Shown: positions 36,734 through 45,325 of the stretch, piece by piece
Layout of the letters: every line of letters starts with the position of its first letter
Numbering within the stretch: the first letter of the stretch is position 1
Assembly: GCF_001010285.1 (NCBI RefSeq)
Contig: NZ_CP011104.1
Location: forward strand, 4,898,001-4,962,000
Direction: 5' to 3'
Length of the DNA stretch: 64,000 nt
DNA from: Photorhabdus thracensis
Lineage (GTDB): Bacteria > Pseudomonadota > Gammaproteobacteria > Enterobacterales > Enterobacteriaceae
The notes under the pieces: model-generated
The model's database searches: none
Seen by the model: the letters and a program-made list of their open reading frames with translations, nothing else
What the model was told of the DNA's origin: nothing
Made by a program: the position numbers and the translations under genes

Positions 36734-38031
36734 CTGAGGGATCCCCACAAATCGGTGCTAATAAACCAGCACCATATTTCGGTAGACTCTTGTTAAGTGG
36801 TTAAGAGCATCATTCAGTGATATTTGTTTTAAAATCAGTGGGGAGTGTCGTAAGACGTTCTCCGCTAACGTCAGATATGAGATGACCCGCCGTGATTTGA
36901 TACTGTTGGCCTGATATCTCAGATGTAATCCCTTATTCTCCACGTGATAACCAATCAGCCACAGGACGATTGTGCTCAGGGTTGCCAGTAAGCTCAGTAC
37001 CCGCATTCTACCCGCAGAGCGACTGTGGCTGGCACGAAGACCAAATCCGAAACGCTCACTTTTTTCATCGCGGAAGTTTTGCTCTATCTGCATGCGACGA
37101 CTGTATAACTTGATGATCTCCCGTGGCTTTAAATCATCTATACTACTGAAAATAAGCCAGGCTTCTTTTGCTGACTGCCGATACTCGTTGTCTGTTTTAG
37201 TATACATTGGCCTGCCTTTTGAACGTTTACTTTTCCGCCCTTTAGGTAATTTCTTGTATGTATAAAAATGACCATTAATACGGTTTTTCTTTTCTTTGAC
37301 CAGCGTTCCCGCCCCCATGTATTTCGGCGTTATTGTTCCGGGACAGTCAGAGATTTTCAGCCATATTTCAGGACTATCTGCTAGGTGAAATTGAACGTTA
37401 TTCCTGATCCGCCCAATAAAATCCCAGCCTAATGAGGTAATATGTCGAAACCATGGACTCTTAAATCCTGCGTCTGTGACGATGATGACTCTGGCATCGG
37501 AAGAGACGGCTTTAGCGAGGGAATCAAGAAACTGATTTTGTATTAAGGTGTTATTTTGTTTTTCCGAGGATACAACCCAACTCAATAACGGCATTGCCCG
37601 ACCGTCGCAAAGAAGGCTGGCACGAAGCACATGATACTCCTGCGATGGATAACCGCTCCAGTCCACAGCAATAACGCAAAGAGGCAACTGACGAGTTATC
37701 ATGGCAGTAATATTATTAAAAATCGCAGGAATATCGTTGTGAAGAGCGGTGTTTCCTAACAGGCGATCAACCCTTTTTATCTTGTTTTTGACCTGAGCCT
37801 GTCCGGGCAAAAAACGTCCAATACTGGTTAGCGTAAGAGAAGCGCCATTAATCAAAGCCATAGTGGCATCGATTAATGCATTCTGGCGATATTTATGAAA
37901 CGGTGCTAAGGCATCTTTGAAGAAGTTGTGACATACTTTACGTGCAGGCATAGCAGTGACCTTATTGACTTGGTGGAACAATCAGTAGATCACACAACGC
38001 TATGCTTGTCTATTTTCTGGGGATTCCTCAG
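36734..38031 (-). mobile_element. IS4-family element of the IS10 group
   Basis: Inverted ends CTGAGGGATCCCCA (36734-36747) and CTGAGGAATCCCCA (minus strand from 38031) are of the IS10 type and enclose one intact transposase gene. The element is about 1.3 kb. The 9-base flanks are not identical, so the insertion was followed by a rearrangement. Confidence 0.88.
36758..37981 (-). CDS. IS10-type transposase
   Basis: 407 residues (an internal ATG at 37951, MPARKVCHNFF, is an alternative start). It resembles the Tn10/IS10 transposase: SLTLTSIGRFLPGQAQVKNK, IKRVDRLLGNTALHNDIPAI, CVIAVDWSGYPSQEYHVLRA (first Asp), IIVTDAGFKSPWFRHITSLG (second Asp) and YSRRMQIEQNFRDEKSERFG (catalytic Glu, YREK-like). 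No frame damage is seen, so it may be active. Confidence 0.9.
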   Translation of the reverse strand: MFHQVNKVTAMPARKVCHNFFKDALAPFHKYRQNALIDATMALINGASLTLTSIGRFLPGQAQVKNKIKRVDRLLGNTALHNDIPAIFNNITAMITRQLPLCVIAVDWSGYPSQEYHVLRASLLCDGRAMPLLSWVVSSEKQNNTLIQNQFLDSLAKAVSSDARVIIVTDAGFKSPWFRHITSLGWDFIGRIRNNVQFHLADSPEIWLKISDCPGTITPKYMGAGTLVKEKKNRINGHFYTYKKLPKGRKSKRSKGRPMYTKTDNEYRQSAKEAWLIFSSIDDLKPREIIKLYSRRMQIEQNFRDEKSERFGFGLRASHSRSAGRMRVLSLLATLSTIVLWLIGYHVENKGLHLRYQANSIKSRRVISYLTLAENVLRHSPLILKQISLNDALNHLTRVYRNMVLVY

Positions 38032-40402
38032 CCCCGAAGCCCTGGCTTATCTGGAAAAACGCCGGCTCAACCACCCGGAATTAGTCGCCCAGTTTAAACT
38101 GGGCTTTGCCAACCGCACGTTAGCCTATCGCCTGCCCATCAAGGCGGTGCAGGCCGGCGCACAGATCCGCGCCCGTCTTCGGGCCGTGGGGCTGATGCGC
38201 GACAGCGGGCACGAGCACTTTACCGGTTCGCTGGTGATACCGGTTATCGACCCGAACGGCCAGATCCGCGAGATCTACGGGCGCAAAATCACCGACCGTT
38301 TACGTAAAGGAACGCCGCTGCATCTGTACCTTCCCGGCGCACATGGCGGGATATGGAATGAGCCGGCGCTGATCAGTTCAGGGACGGTCATCCTCTGTGA
38401 ATCCCTGATCGACGCCCTGTCGTTCTGGGTGGCCGGTCACCGCCATGTCACCGCCGCCTATGGGGTGAACGGCTTCACCGATGAGATGCGGCAGGCGTTT
38501 CGGCGGCATGGCGTTAAGCAGGTCTTGATCGCCTACGACAATGATCCGGCAGGCAATGAAGCGGCGGTAAAACTGGCCGCCGAACTCACCGCCGTCGGTA
38601 TCACCGTGTTCCGGGTGGTGTTCCCCGAGGGCATGGATGCCAACGGCTATCTGTGTCAGGTCGCTGAGCCGGAACGGGCCTTCGGGTTGTTGCTCGACAG
38701 TGCCGTGCCGATGCAGGAAGCGGCAGAGGTACAGGCCACCACTGCAACAGAGCGGGCCGCACTGGCTGAACATCAGCCGGTTCCGGTGCCGGAAACAGTC
38801 AGCACATTAGCCGCCGGTATAGCCGCGTTGCCGTCAATGCCGAATGTGGTCTGGGAAACCGGCGCTAACGGCGAGATATCCCTGACGCTGGGCACACAAC
38901 AGTGGGGTATCCGGGGCCTGTCACAGGTGAAAGCCGGGGCGGCGGTGATGAAAGTGAATGTTCAGGTCGTTGATACCGACAGCGGCGTGATGTTTGCCGA
39001 CAGCGTGGACATGATGAGCGCCCGCAGCCGGGGCGGGTATGCGCGGCTGGCCGCCACCGAACTCGGGCTGGCCGAAGGTGACCTGCGCCGGGCACTGGGG
39101 CAGGTGTTGCTGGTACTGGAACAGTGTCAACAGGCCGGCGTCAGTGAACAAACCGAACCCCCACCGGTTCCCGAACTGAGCGAGGACCAGCGGGCTGCGG
39201 CGCTGGCGCTGCTGCAAGACCCGAAACTGAGTGAACGCATCACCGCTGACTTAGCCGCCTGTGGCGTGGTGGGCGAATCCACTAACCTGCTGGCCGGTTA
39301 CTTAGCCGCCGTCAGTCGCAAGCTGGACCGTCCGCTGGCCGTGCTGATACAAAGCAGTTCGGCGGCAGGGAAAAGCAGCTTAATGGATGCGGTACTCAAT
39401 CTGATACCGGAAGAAGAACGGCTGCAATACAGCGCCATGACCGGCCAGAGTCTGTTCTATCTGGGGGAAACCAATCTCCAGCATAAAATCTTAGCCATTG
39501 CCGAAGAGGAAGGCGTCAGGCAGGCCGCCTATGCGCTCAAACTGTTGCAAAGCGACGGCGAACTGACCATTGCCAGCACCGGTAAAGATGACGCCAGCGG
39601 GAATCTGGTGACCAAACAGTACACGGTAAAAGGGCCGGTGATGCTGATGCTCACCACCACCGCGATAGATGTGGATGAAGAGCTGTTAAACCGCTGTCTG
39701 GTGCTGACGGTAAACGAATCGCGGGAGCAGACCGAAGCTATCCACGCCTTGCAGCGCCATAAACAAACGCTGGAAGGTCTACTGGCCGAGAATGAAAAGG
39801 CATATATCACCGAACTGCATCAAAACGCCCAGCGGCTGTTGCGCCCGCTGAATGTGGTTAACCCTTATGCCTCACAGTTAACGTTCATGAGCGATAAAAC
39901 CCGCACCCGACGCGACCACATGAAATATCTCACCCTGATACAAAGTATCGCCCTGCTGCATCAGCACCAGCGCGAGGTGAAGACAGCGGAACACCGGGGC
40001 AAACGGCTTGAATATATCGAAGTCACCAAAGAAGATATCCGCCTGGCGAACCGGCTGGCCCACGAGATATTAGGCCGCACGCTGGATGAGATGTCGCCCC
40101 AGACCCGAAAACTGTTACTGTTGATACAAGCGATGGTGAAAGAGACGGCGACAGCGCAGCAACGCCCGATGAACGCGGTCCGCTTTACCCGCCGGGATAT
40201 CCGCAGTTACACCCAATGGAGCGATAACCAGTTAAAAGTCCATTGTCAGCGACTGGCCGACATGGAATACCTGTTAGTCCACGGCGGCAGCCGGGGCCAT
40301 CTGTTGCAGTATGAACTGCTGTGGAACGGCGACAACGCAGAAGAAGCCCACCTGTGCGGCCTGATTGACCTGACAGCGCCGGAAAAACCGGTAAAACCCT
40401 GA
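37928..40402 (+). CDS. Toprim/P-loop replication protein, 5' end replaced by IS
   Basis: The frame gives 824 residues, but the first 35 come from the IS10-like end; native sequence starts at about 38033 (PEALAYLEKRRLNHPELVAQ). Residues about 100-270 form a primase-type Toprim region with LVIPVIDPNGQIREIYGRKI, VILCESLIDALSFWVAGH (Glu) and QVLIAYDNDPAGNEAAVKLA (DxD-like). Residues about 450-650 hold a P-loop ATPase (VLIQSSSAAGKSSLMDAVLN) with Walker B-like KILAIAEEEG and MLMLTTTAIDVDEELLNRCL. The end is helical/HTH-like. It is a primase-helicase kind of protein lacking its N-terminus (a CHC2 zinc finger would be expected). Phased repeats and a recombinase gene follow. Confidence 0.68.
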   Translation: MTYFTCRHSSDLIDLVEQSVDHTTLCLSIFWGFLSPEALAYLEKRRLNHPELVAQFKLGFANRTLAYRLPIKAVQAGAQIRARLRAVGLMRDSGHEHFTGSLVIPVIDPNGQIREIYGRKITDRLRKGTPLHLYLPGAHGGIWNEPALISSGTVILCESLIDALSFWVAGHRHVTAAYGVNGFTDEMRQAFRRHGVKQVLIAYDNDPAGNEAAVKLAAELTAVGITVFRVVFPEGMDANGYLCQVAEPERAFGLLLDSAVPMQEAAEVQATTATERAALAEHQPVPVPETVSTLAAGIAALPSMPNVVWETGANGEISLTLGTQQWGIRGLSQVKAGAAVMKVNVQVVDTDSGVMFADSVDMMSARSRGGYARLAATELGLAEGDLRRALGQVLLVLEQCQQAGVSEQTEPPPVPELSEDQRAAALALLQDPKLSERITADLAACGVVGESTNLLAGYLAAVSRKLDRPLAVLIQSSSAAGKSSLMDAVLNLIPEEERLQYSAMTGQSLFYLGETNLQHKILAIAEEEGVRQAAYALKLLQSDGELTIASTGKDDASGNLVTKQYTVKGPVMLMLTTTAIDVDEELLNRCLVLTVNESREQTEAIHALQRHKQTLEGLLAENEKAYITELHQNAQRLLRPLNVVNPYASQLTFMSDKTRTRRDHMKYLTLIQSIALLHQHQREVKTAEHRGKRLEYIEVTKEDIRLANRLAHEILGRTLDEMSPQTRKLLLLIQAMVKETATAQQRPMNAVRFTRRDIRSYTQWSDNQLKVHCQRLADMEYLLVHGGSRGHLLQYELLWNGDNAEEAHLCGLIDLTAPEKPVKP

Positions 40403-40414
40403 ATATGACTCACG

Positions 40415-40752
40415 CAAGTTGGACTGACTGAACCGCAAGTTGCCTTCAAGTTGGGATCAAGTTGGGCCCAAGTTGGAGGGCGGGAAACCGGCGTCAGACC
40501 GCAGCAATACTGGGAGGAACGGCTCGCAAGTTGGGGACGGTTGAAAAACACTGTTCCGGCAATAATAAGAAAAAGCCGTCGTATCGTACTGCCAGTACAT
40601 CATAGAACCCGAAAACCCGGAATACGACCGACGCAAGTTGGACTGACTGAACCGCAAGTTGCCCTCAAGTTGGGGTCAAGTTGGGCCCAAGTTGGAGGCC
40701 GGGAAATGGACGCCAGACCGCAGCAATACCGGGCTGAGCGGTCCGCAAGTTG
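40415..40752 (+). repeat. iteron-like array of twelve CAAGTTG repeats
   Basis: Copies of CAAGTTG(G/C) start at 40415, 40436, 40447, 40458, 40469 and 40527, and again at 40634, 40655, 40666, 40677, 40688 and 40745. Steps are 21, 11, 11, 11 and 58 bp in the first set and 21, 11, 11, 11 and 57 in the second; the sets are 219 bp apart. All repeats face the same way and the 11-bp spacing puts them on one face of the helix, as in iteron origins or other multi-protein binding sites. The region between the primase-like gene and the recombinase gene holds no gene. Confidence 0.85.
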
Positions 40753-40863
40753 GGGCAGACAGAAAAGGACTGTTCCGGCCACCTAAGAATCAAGCCATCG
40801 TACCGTCGTGATGTATCACACACCGATAACCATTAACCGCTGTTCCCTACAGGAAATCCCATC

Positions 40864-42279
40864 ATGTCATCACCCGTTAAACATCAATCCAACCCCCGCT
40901 CGCTGACCCTGCGCCAGCATCTGGACGCGTATCTGGATAACCTGCTGTTGCAGGGGGCGAGTCAAAAGAGCCAGTCCGCCCGTCATGAACGGCTGTCACC
41001 GTTCGTCAACTGGTGTGAGGAACAGGGCGTAATATCCGCCGCTCAGGTCACCGAACCGTTACTGGAAAACTGGCAGCAGTATCTGGCCCGGTACCGCAAG
41101 GCCAACGGCCAGCTTTATACGCAGGACAGTCAGCGCCGACGCCTGCGGTCCTTACGCCTGTGGTTCGACTGGTTGCAGCAACAGCACGCTATCCCAACCA
41201 GCCCGGCAACAACCCTCGCCTCGCCAGACAGAAAAAAACGCCCCTCTGTCATGGAGACCCACGGTCAACCCGACGCCATCCCGGCCCGCTTCGCCACCTT
41301 ACGCCAGCATCTGGCGGCCTGGCTGGAAGCCGTGCAGGGACAGGGCTTAAGCGAACGGACCCAAGAGTCCTATGAAGAACGGCTGTTGCCGTTCGTCAAC
41401 TGGTGCGAAGCGCGTGGGGTGATGACCGCACCGCAGGTCAGCCTGCCGTTGCTGGAAAGTTACCAGCGCTGGCTGAGAAGCCACCGTAAAGCGGACGGCC
41501 AGCCCTACACGCCGGGCAGTCAGCGGGACCGCCTGAGTGTCTTACGTCAGTGGTTCCGCTGGCTGTTGCAACGTCACCATATCCTGTATAACCCGGTGGA
41601 CAGTCTGGTGTTGCCGAAGGAAGAAAAACGGCTGCCGGCACAGGTAATGAATGAAGAGGAAACCCACACGGTCTTAGCCGCAACGGATATCAACACCCCA
41701 ACCGGGCTGAGAAATCGCGCTATCCTTGAAGTACTGTGGAGTACCGGTATCCGGCGGATGGAAGTAGCCAGCCTGCTGTTAAGCGAGGTGGACTTCGGGC
41801 GCGGGGTGGTGCTGGTCAGACAGGGTAAAGGCCGTAAAGATAGGGTGGTGCCCATCGGCGAACAGGCGCTGCACTGGTTAAGCCGCTGGCTCAGCGTCCG
41901 GCCCGAGTTAACGCGGCGGGGTGACAGTGGACACCTGTTTATCACCAGGAAAGGCCGGGGACTGGCAAAGGGCACGTTAACCTGGATAGCCGCCGACAGC
42001 ATCCGTAAACAGGCGCAACTGACTAAACCGGGGGCCTGTCATCTGTTCCGCCACTCAATGGCAACCCAGATGCTGGAGAACGGCGCGGACACCCGGCACA
42101 TCCAGGCGATACTGGGGCATGAGAAACTGGAGACGACGCAAATCTATACGCGGGTGGCCATCGGTCACTTAAAGCAAGTGCATGAGCAGACCCACCCGGC
42201 AGAACGGCAGTCAAAGCAGGCCACGCCAGACGACAAGCAGGCGGAGAGTGACAAGCCGGACAGCCCGAAGCCGGTCTGA
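40864..42279 (+). CDS. tyrosine recombinase with duplicated core-binding domain
   Basis: 471 residues, against about 300 for XerC/D-type enzymes. Residues about 14-125 and 146-262 are two similar SAM-like core-binding domains: TLRQHLDAYLDNLLLQGASQ ... LSPFVNWCEEQGV, and TLRQHLAAWLEAVQGQGLSE ... LLPFVNWCEARGV. The catalytic domain has all expected residues: STGIRRMEVASLLLSEV (Arg), RQGKGRKDRVVPI (Lys), CHLFRHSMATQMLENGA (HxxR), ILGHEKLETTQIYTRV (His and Tyr). It probably moves or resolves the GC-rich element and may act on the inverted dif-like sites 190 bp downstream. GC-rich, unlike the host genes. Confidence 0.85.
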   Translation: MSSPVKHQSNPRSLTLRQHLDAYLDNLLLQGASQKSQSARHERLSPFVNWCEEQGVISAAQVTEPLLENWQQYLARYRKANGQLYTQDSQRRRLRSLRLWFDWLQQQHAIPTSPATTLASPDRKKRPSVMETHGQPDAIPARFATLRQHLAAWLEAVQGQGLSERTQESYEERLLPFVNWCEARGVMTAPQVSLPLLESYQRWLRSHRKADGQPYTPGSQRDRLSVLRQWFRWLLQRHHILYNPVDSLVLPKEEKRLPAQVMNEEETHTVLAATDINTPTGLRNRAILEVLWSTGIRRMEVASLLLSEVDFGRGVVLVRQGKGRKDRVVPIGEQALHWLSRWLSVRPELTRRGDSGHLFITRKGRGLAKGTLTWIAADSIRKQAQLTKPGACHLFRHSMATQMLENGADTRHIQAILGHEKLETTQIYTRVAIGHLKQVHEQTHPAERQSKQATPDDKQAESDKPDSPKPV

Positions 42280-42893
42280 ACGTGCTGTGTTGCCGGACAA
42301 TCTTAATGTTAGCCGGTTCCCTGTGAGCGCGTGGGGTGCAGTGAAAGGCAGACTGCGCGCGTCCCTGCGCACAGACTGCCTCCCTACCTACGGCGTGCCC
42401 GGCGGTAAATGACGTCCGCCCGGCGCTAAACTCCGGCGTTCGCGGTGACAATCGTTGCCGGTCAGCCGCCATTCAACATAATGTGGCATTAAGCGAAATG
42501 GGCCTACACGGCCCACAACGCTTAACGGCACATTATGTCGGCACCGCCCACCCATGGGCGCTGCGCGGTTACCTTGGCCCCGGTGCGCGGCTGGCCGCCG
42601 GGTTGAGCTTCTCAGCCCCAGAGGCGCACCGGGCTGCGCCCGCTGCTGTCAGCCGCGGTGCCCAAACCCGCCGCCGCAGTCGCCGCCGTCCGTGGCGGCT
42701 CCGGGGCGAAAATCCGCCTTAAACCGTTGTCGGTCAGTCCGTCAAGGTCAACCGCCCTGAAGGCAGGCCAGCAAGCTGGCGCAATTTATGGCCCCCGCCC
42801 AACCCTGCTGCACTGGCTGCGTCCGGCTCGCAGTCGCAGGCTCCTCGCTCGTTCCCGTACTCGCCATCTCCGCCCCGTCCGCCCCCGCGAGCG
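42280..42893. other. GC-rich non-coding DNA downstream of the recombinase
   Basis: About 610 bases of high-GC DNA without a convincing gene; the visible frames are compositional. It contains the inverted dif-like pair at 42471-42542. It is cut at 42893 by the IS50-like element and continues at 44386. Confidence 0.55.
42471..42542. promoter_or_regulatory. inverted pair of dif-like recombination sites
   Basis: Plus-strand ATTCAACATAA-TGTGGCA-TTAAGCGAAAT and, facing it on the minus strand, GCCGACATAA-TGTGCCG-TTAAGCGTTG. Each has two 10-11-bp half-sites around a 7-bp centre, and the left half-site differs from the XerD half of dif (ATTTAACATAA) at one base. Because the two sites face each other, the whole also forms a hairpin with GGGCC/GGCCC next to the loop (42500-42514). 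Confidence 0.6.
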
Positions 42894-44385
42894 CTGTCTC
42901 TTGATCAGATCTCCAAATCAACTGATTTAGCCAGCAAATAGCCGTCTATCAGGGTTTGCAGCCGAAACCAACCTTCCCAAAGTCGTTCCCATCCGACTCG
43001 ACCCGTGCGTTTGGAATCGTACCAGCCGGCCAGTTTTCCCAGATTGATGAAGGCCCAATGCAAGCTCGGGGCTTTTTTCGGCACACGGCATTTTTCTTGT
43101 TTTGACCACAGTAATTTCCACGCCAGGGGGCTTAATACTGTCTCACAGCTCTCTTTCTCTGCTTCTTCTTTGTTCAGACCCTTAAAACGCAGCTGGTGTA
43201 TCCGTACCGCAATAAAGGCCAGCAGCACTATCATCCGCTCCAGATTATCTTTGCTTTGCATACGCAGCGCTTCTACCTGCGTGCCGCCCGTTTTCCACGC
43301 TTTGTGAAATTCTTCTATCAGCCAGCGGCGCTCGTAATAACTGAATATTTTATGGGCGTCTTCCTGACTGTTGACGGGTTCGGAGGTCAGAAGATGCCAG
43401 CAAAGCCCATCCTCCGGACCTTTTTCGTAGCAACCGACATAAAATATCCGCACCGCTTCACCGCTTTTTCCTTCGGGGATTTTCAACGTCACTTCGGCAT
43501 AACGGATATCACAATGCGCGACACGCGCCTGACGCCCGCCTTTCTGTCTGATCTGAACTAATCGTTCTCCAGCACTCTGTAACTGGCTGATAAAGTCATA
43601 AAGTTTATCCTGACTTTCCTCAATACGCCGGTTTTGCATCGAACGGATGACGAAACGGTGTTTTTGGCTCGTTTTATAACGCAGATATTCAATGATATCG
43701 GCTTCACGGTCACAGACAGAAATCACGTTGGCCATCTGCTCCCCTAACCGGCTGTCGACGGCTTGTGAGGCCCGTTCCCACTTATAACTCTCTTTCCCTT
43801 CATAAGGGCGTGTGTCGCGTTGTCGGCTTTTGCCATAATCACTGACATCTCGACACCAGCGCTGTTGCTCTATCAACCCCACGACCTGTTGTTCTTCAGG
43901 CGCAAATAACAACACCGAGTGTACCTGCATGCCCCGGGATTTTTCCGTCGAGGTGGTATAGCCGAGTTCATCGGCGACCGACGCGTGGGAAAATGACAGG
44001 GTTGTCGTGTCTTCCAGCGCTAACAGGCAACGATAACGTTGAGCGTGAGCGACGGTGGCGGTAAATCCGGCTTCGGCGATGGCCTGAGGCGCAATGGCGG
44101 AATTTCGGGTCAGTCGGTAGGCCGCTTCAACATCGGCAGGAGAGTCAAGAGATTGCACGAGCGATTGTCCTATATGGTTAGCCAACGAACAGGCCACTTT
44201 CACCAGGCGGTTGGTACGGCGTTTATCACCTAATTCCGCATGTTGAAACGTGTCATTTGCCCATTGTTCAGCGCAGGTTGAAAACATAAAGATTACCTCA
44301 AGTCGTGTTTGTTATTGAGATCAATCTATGAGGAAAAAGTTCAATAACGAGGGGGCAGGTTAAAATATTTGTGTAGGAAAGACAG
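42894..44385 (-). mobile_element. IS50-like element (IS4 family, Tn5 relative)
   Basis: The left end CTGTCTCTTGATCAGATCT (42894-42912) equals the inside end of IS50 base for base. The right end, CTGTCTTTCCTACACAAAT on the minus strand from 44385, matches 14 of 19 bases of the IS50 outside end. The 8-mer CGCGAGCG occurs on both sides (42886-42893 and 44386-44393) as a target duplication. Length about 1.49 kb. Confidence 0.9.
42905..44287 (-). CDS. IS50/Tn5-type transposase
   Basis: 460 residues (Tn5 476). AEQWANDTFQHAELGDKRRT, LALEDTTTLSFSHASVADEL (first Asp), VISVCDREADIIEYLRYKTS (second Asp) and YYERRWLIEEFHKAWKTGGT (YREK box with catalytic Glu) are all intact. The stop codon lies inside the inside end, as in IS50. 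An internal start that would make the Tn5-style inhibitor protein cannot be fixed. It looks functional. Confidence 0.93.
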   Translation of the reverse strand: MFSTCAEQWANDTFQHAELGDKRRTNRLVKVACSLANHIGQSLVQSLDSPADVEAAYRLTRNSAIAPQAIAEAGFTATVAHAQRYRCLLALEDTTTLSFSHASVADELGYTTSTEKSRGMQVHSVLLFAPEEQQVVGLIEQQRWCRDVSDYGKSRQRDTRPYEGKESYKWERASQAVDSRLGEQMANVISVCDREADIIEYLRYKTSQKHRFVIRSMQNRRIEESQDKLYDFISQLQSAGERLVQIRQKGGRQARVAHCDIRYAEVTLKIPEGKSGEAVRIFYVGCYEKGPEDGLCWHLLTSEPVNSQEDAHKIFSYYERRWLIEEFHKAWKTGGTQVEALRMQSKDNLERMIVLLAFIAVRIHQLRFKGLNKEEAEKESCETVLSPLAWKLLWSKQEKCRVPKKAPSLHWAFINLGKLAGWYDSKRTGRVGWERLWEGWFRLQTLIDGYLLAKSVDLEI

Positions 44386-44697
44386 CGCGAGCGGGGGCTC
44401 CCCGCTGAAAAGCTTCACCTGCGGGCTTCGCCAGCCCGCACCCGGCCAACCCGCGTCAGCGGCGCAGACAAGCTGCACCGCCGCCACGGGTTCCCAATAA
44501 AACCCGGTTCCGGCAGGCAAAGCGGGGCGAAACCCGGCGCTGACGTCGGGGAAAAAATGCGCTAACATCGGGAAAGTGCCCGTCGGGGCCAGTTGGCATG
44601 TTCTTTAACAGGGTGGGAAAAAGCGGCGGAGAAAAAGGCTGCTAAATCAGGGGGAAAGGTCCGCTAAACTGTATGATGGCGTCGGGATAGTCCCTAA
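44386..44697. other. GC-rich non-coding segment, right part of the GC-rich block
   Basis: A continuation of the GC-rich DNA after the IS50-like insertion, down to the junction with the intron fragment at 44698. No gene recognised; the frame on the minus strand at 44341-44568 is compositional and crosses the IS end. The right boundary of the imported element may lie in or next to this segment. Confidence 0.5.
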
Positions 44698-44907
44698 GAC
44701 CACCATCTGCGCGATGCGAACCGCTGGCGGCATATAACTGCCCGAGGCCATTCTGTTCCAGAGTTTGTACAAGTTCCCCGCGAGGTTCTTCTCAAATTCC
44801 TCAATCGATTGACCATCGATTCCAGCGCTGCCTTTGTTGGCTTTTACCTTCTTGTACGCTCTCCAGACAGCCTGTCTGGATAACGCAAACGGTTTGGACT
44901 GGCTCAC
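44698..44907 (-). pseudogene. group II intron reverse transcriptase, N-terminal fragment
   Basis: The first 70 residues (MSQSKPFALSRQAVWRAYKK, GSAGIDGQSIEEFEKNLAGN, SYMPPAVRIAQMVV) are identical to the complete protein at 57678-58874. The polymerase active site is missing. Confidence 0.88.
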
Positions 44908-45325
44908 AGGTTCCTCCCACTTGTGCAGTTGACCCGTAATACAACCCCAACGACTGGCCCCCTTCGCTCCACGTCCATTACAGACGCTTCATCACTACTA
45001 CGGAGCCATCTGCCCCTGTGACCCGCATCGGTACTCAGGCGCTTGCCGGTTTTCTGCTTGACGCCGCTCCCTTCACATCGGGACGACAGGTTCCCACGTT
45101 CCATGCCAGAGCCTGTGTTGTGCTCATGCTGTCTATATGCCGGATGCCGCCCAGCCAGTAACCAGATAACCGCTGGACTTATCACACGCCGCTTAGAAAG
45201 CGCGTTTTTGACATCATCTTGTTCCTTTCGACACTGCATCTACAGTTCACTCTCGTTCATCTTCACAACACATACATGGCGCATCTGACTGCGCCTTTTC
45301 CCTGACGCTCACCACCACCGCTCTT
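44698..45325 (-). mobile_element. group II intron, 5' fragment
   Basis: These 628 bases match 58665-59292 base for base wherever I compared them. They contain the 5' RNA domains and the first 70 codons of the intron protein, then stop abruptly at IAQMVV, where unrelated GC-rich DNA begins. The 3' part, with the catalytic RNA core, is missing, so the copy is dead. Confidence 0.9.

Noticed and set aside
36437-36796. Overlapping long frames on both strands
   Set aside because: They are Pro/Ala/Arg-rich and occur in several frames at once, as expected by chance in high-GC DNA; no domain or ribosome site.
40415-40752. CRISPR array
   Set aside because: The repeats are only 7-9 bases with 11-bp steps and no unique spacers of normal size; no cas gene is in the window.
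42471-42542. Integron attC site
   Set aside because: The hairpin lacks the GTTRRRY / RYYYAAC boxes and the recombinase lacks the integron-integrase type; a dif-like inverted pair fits better.
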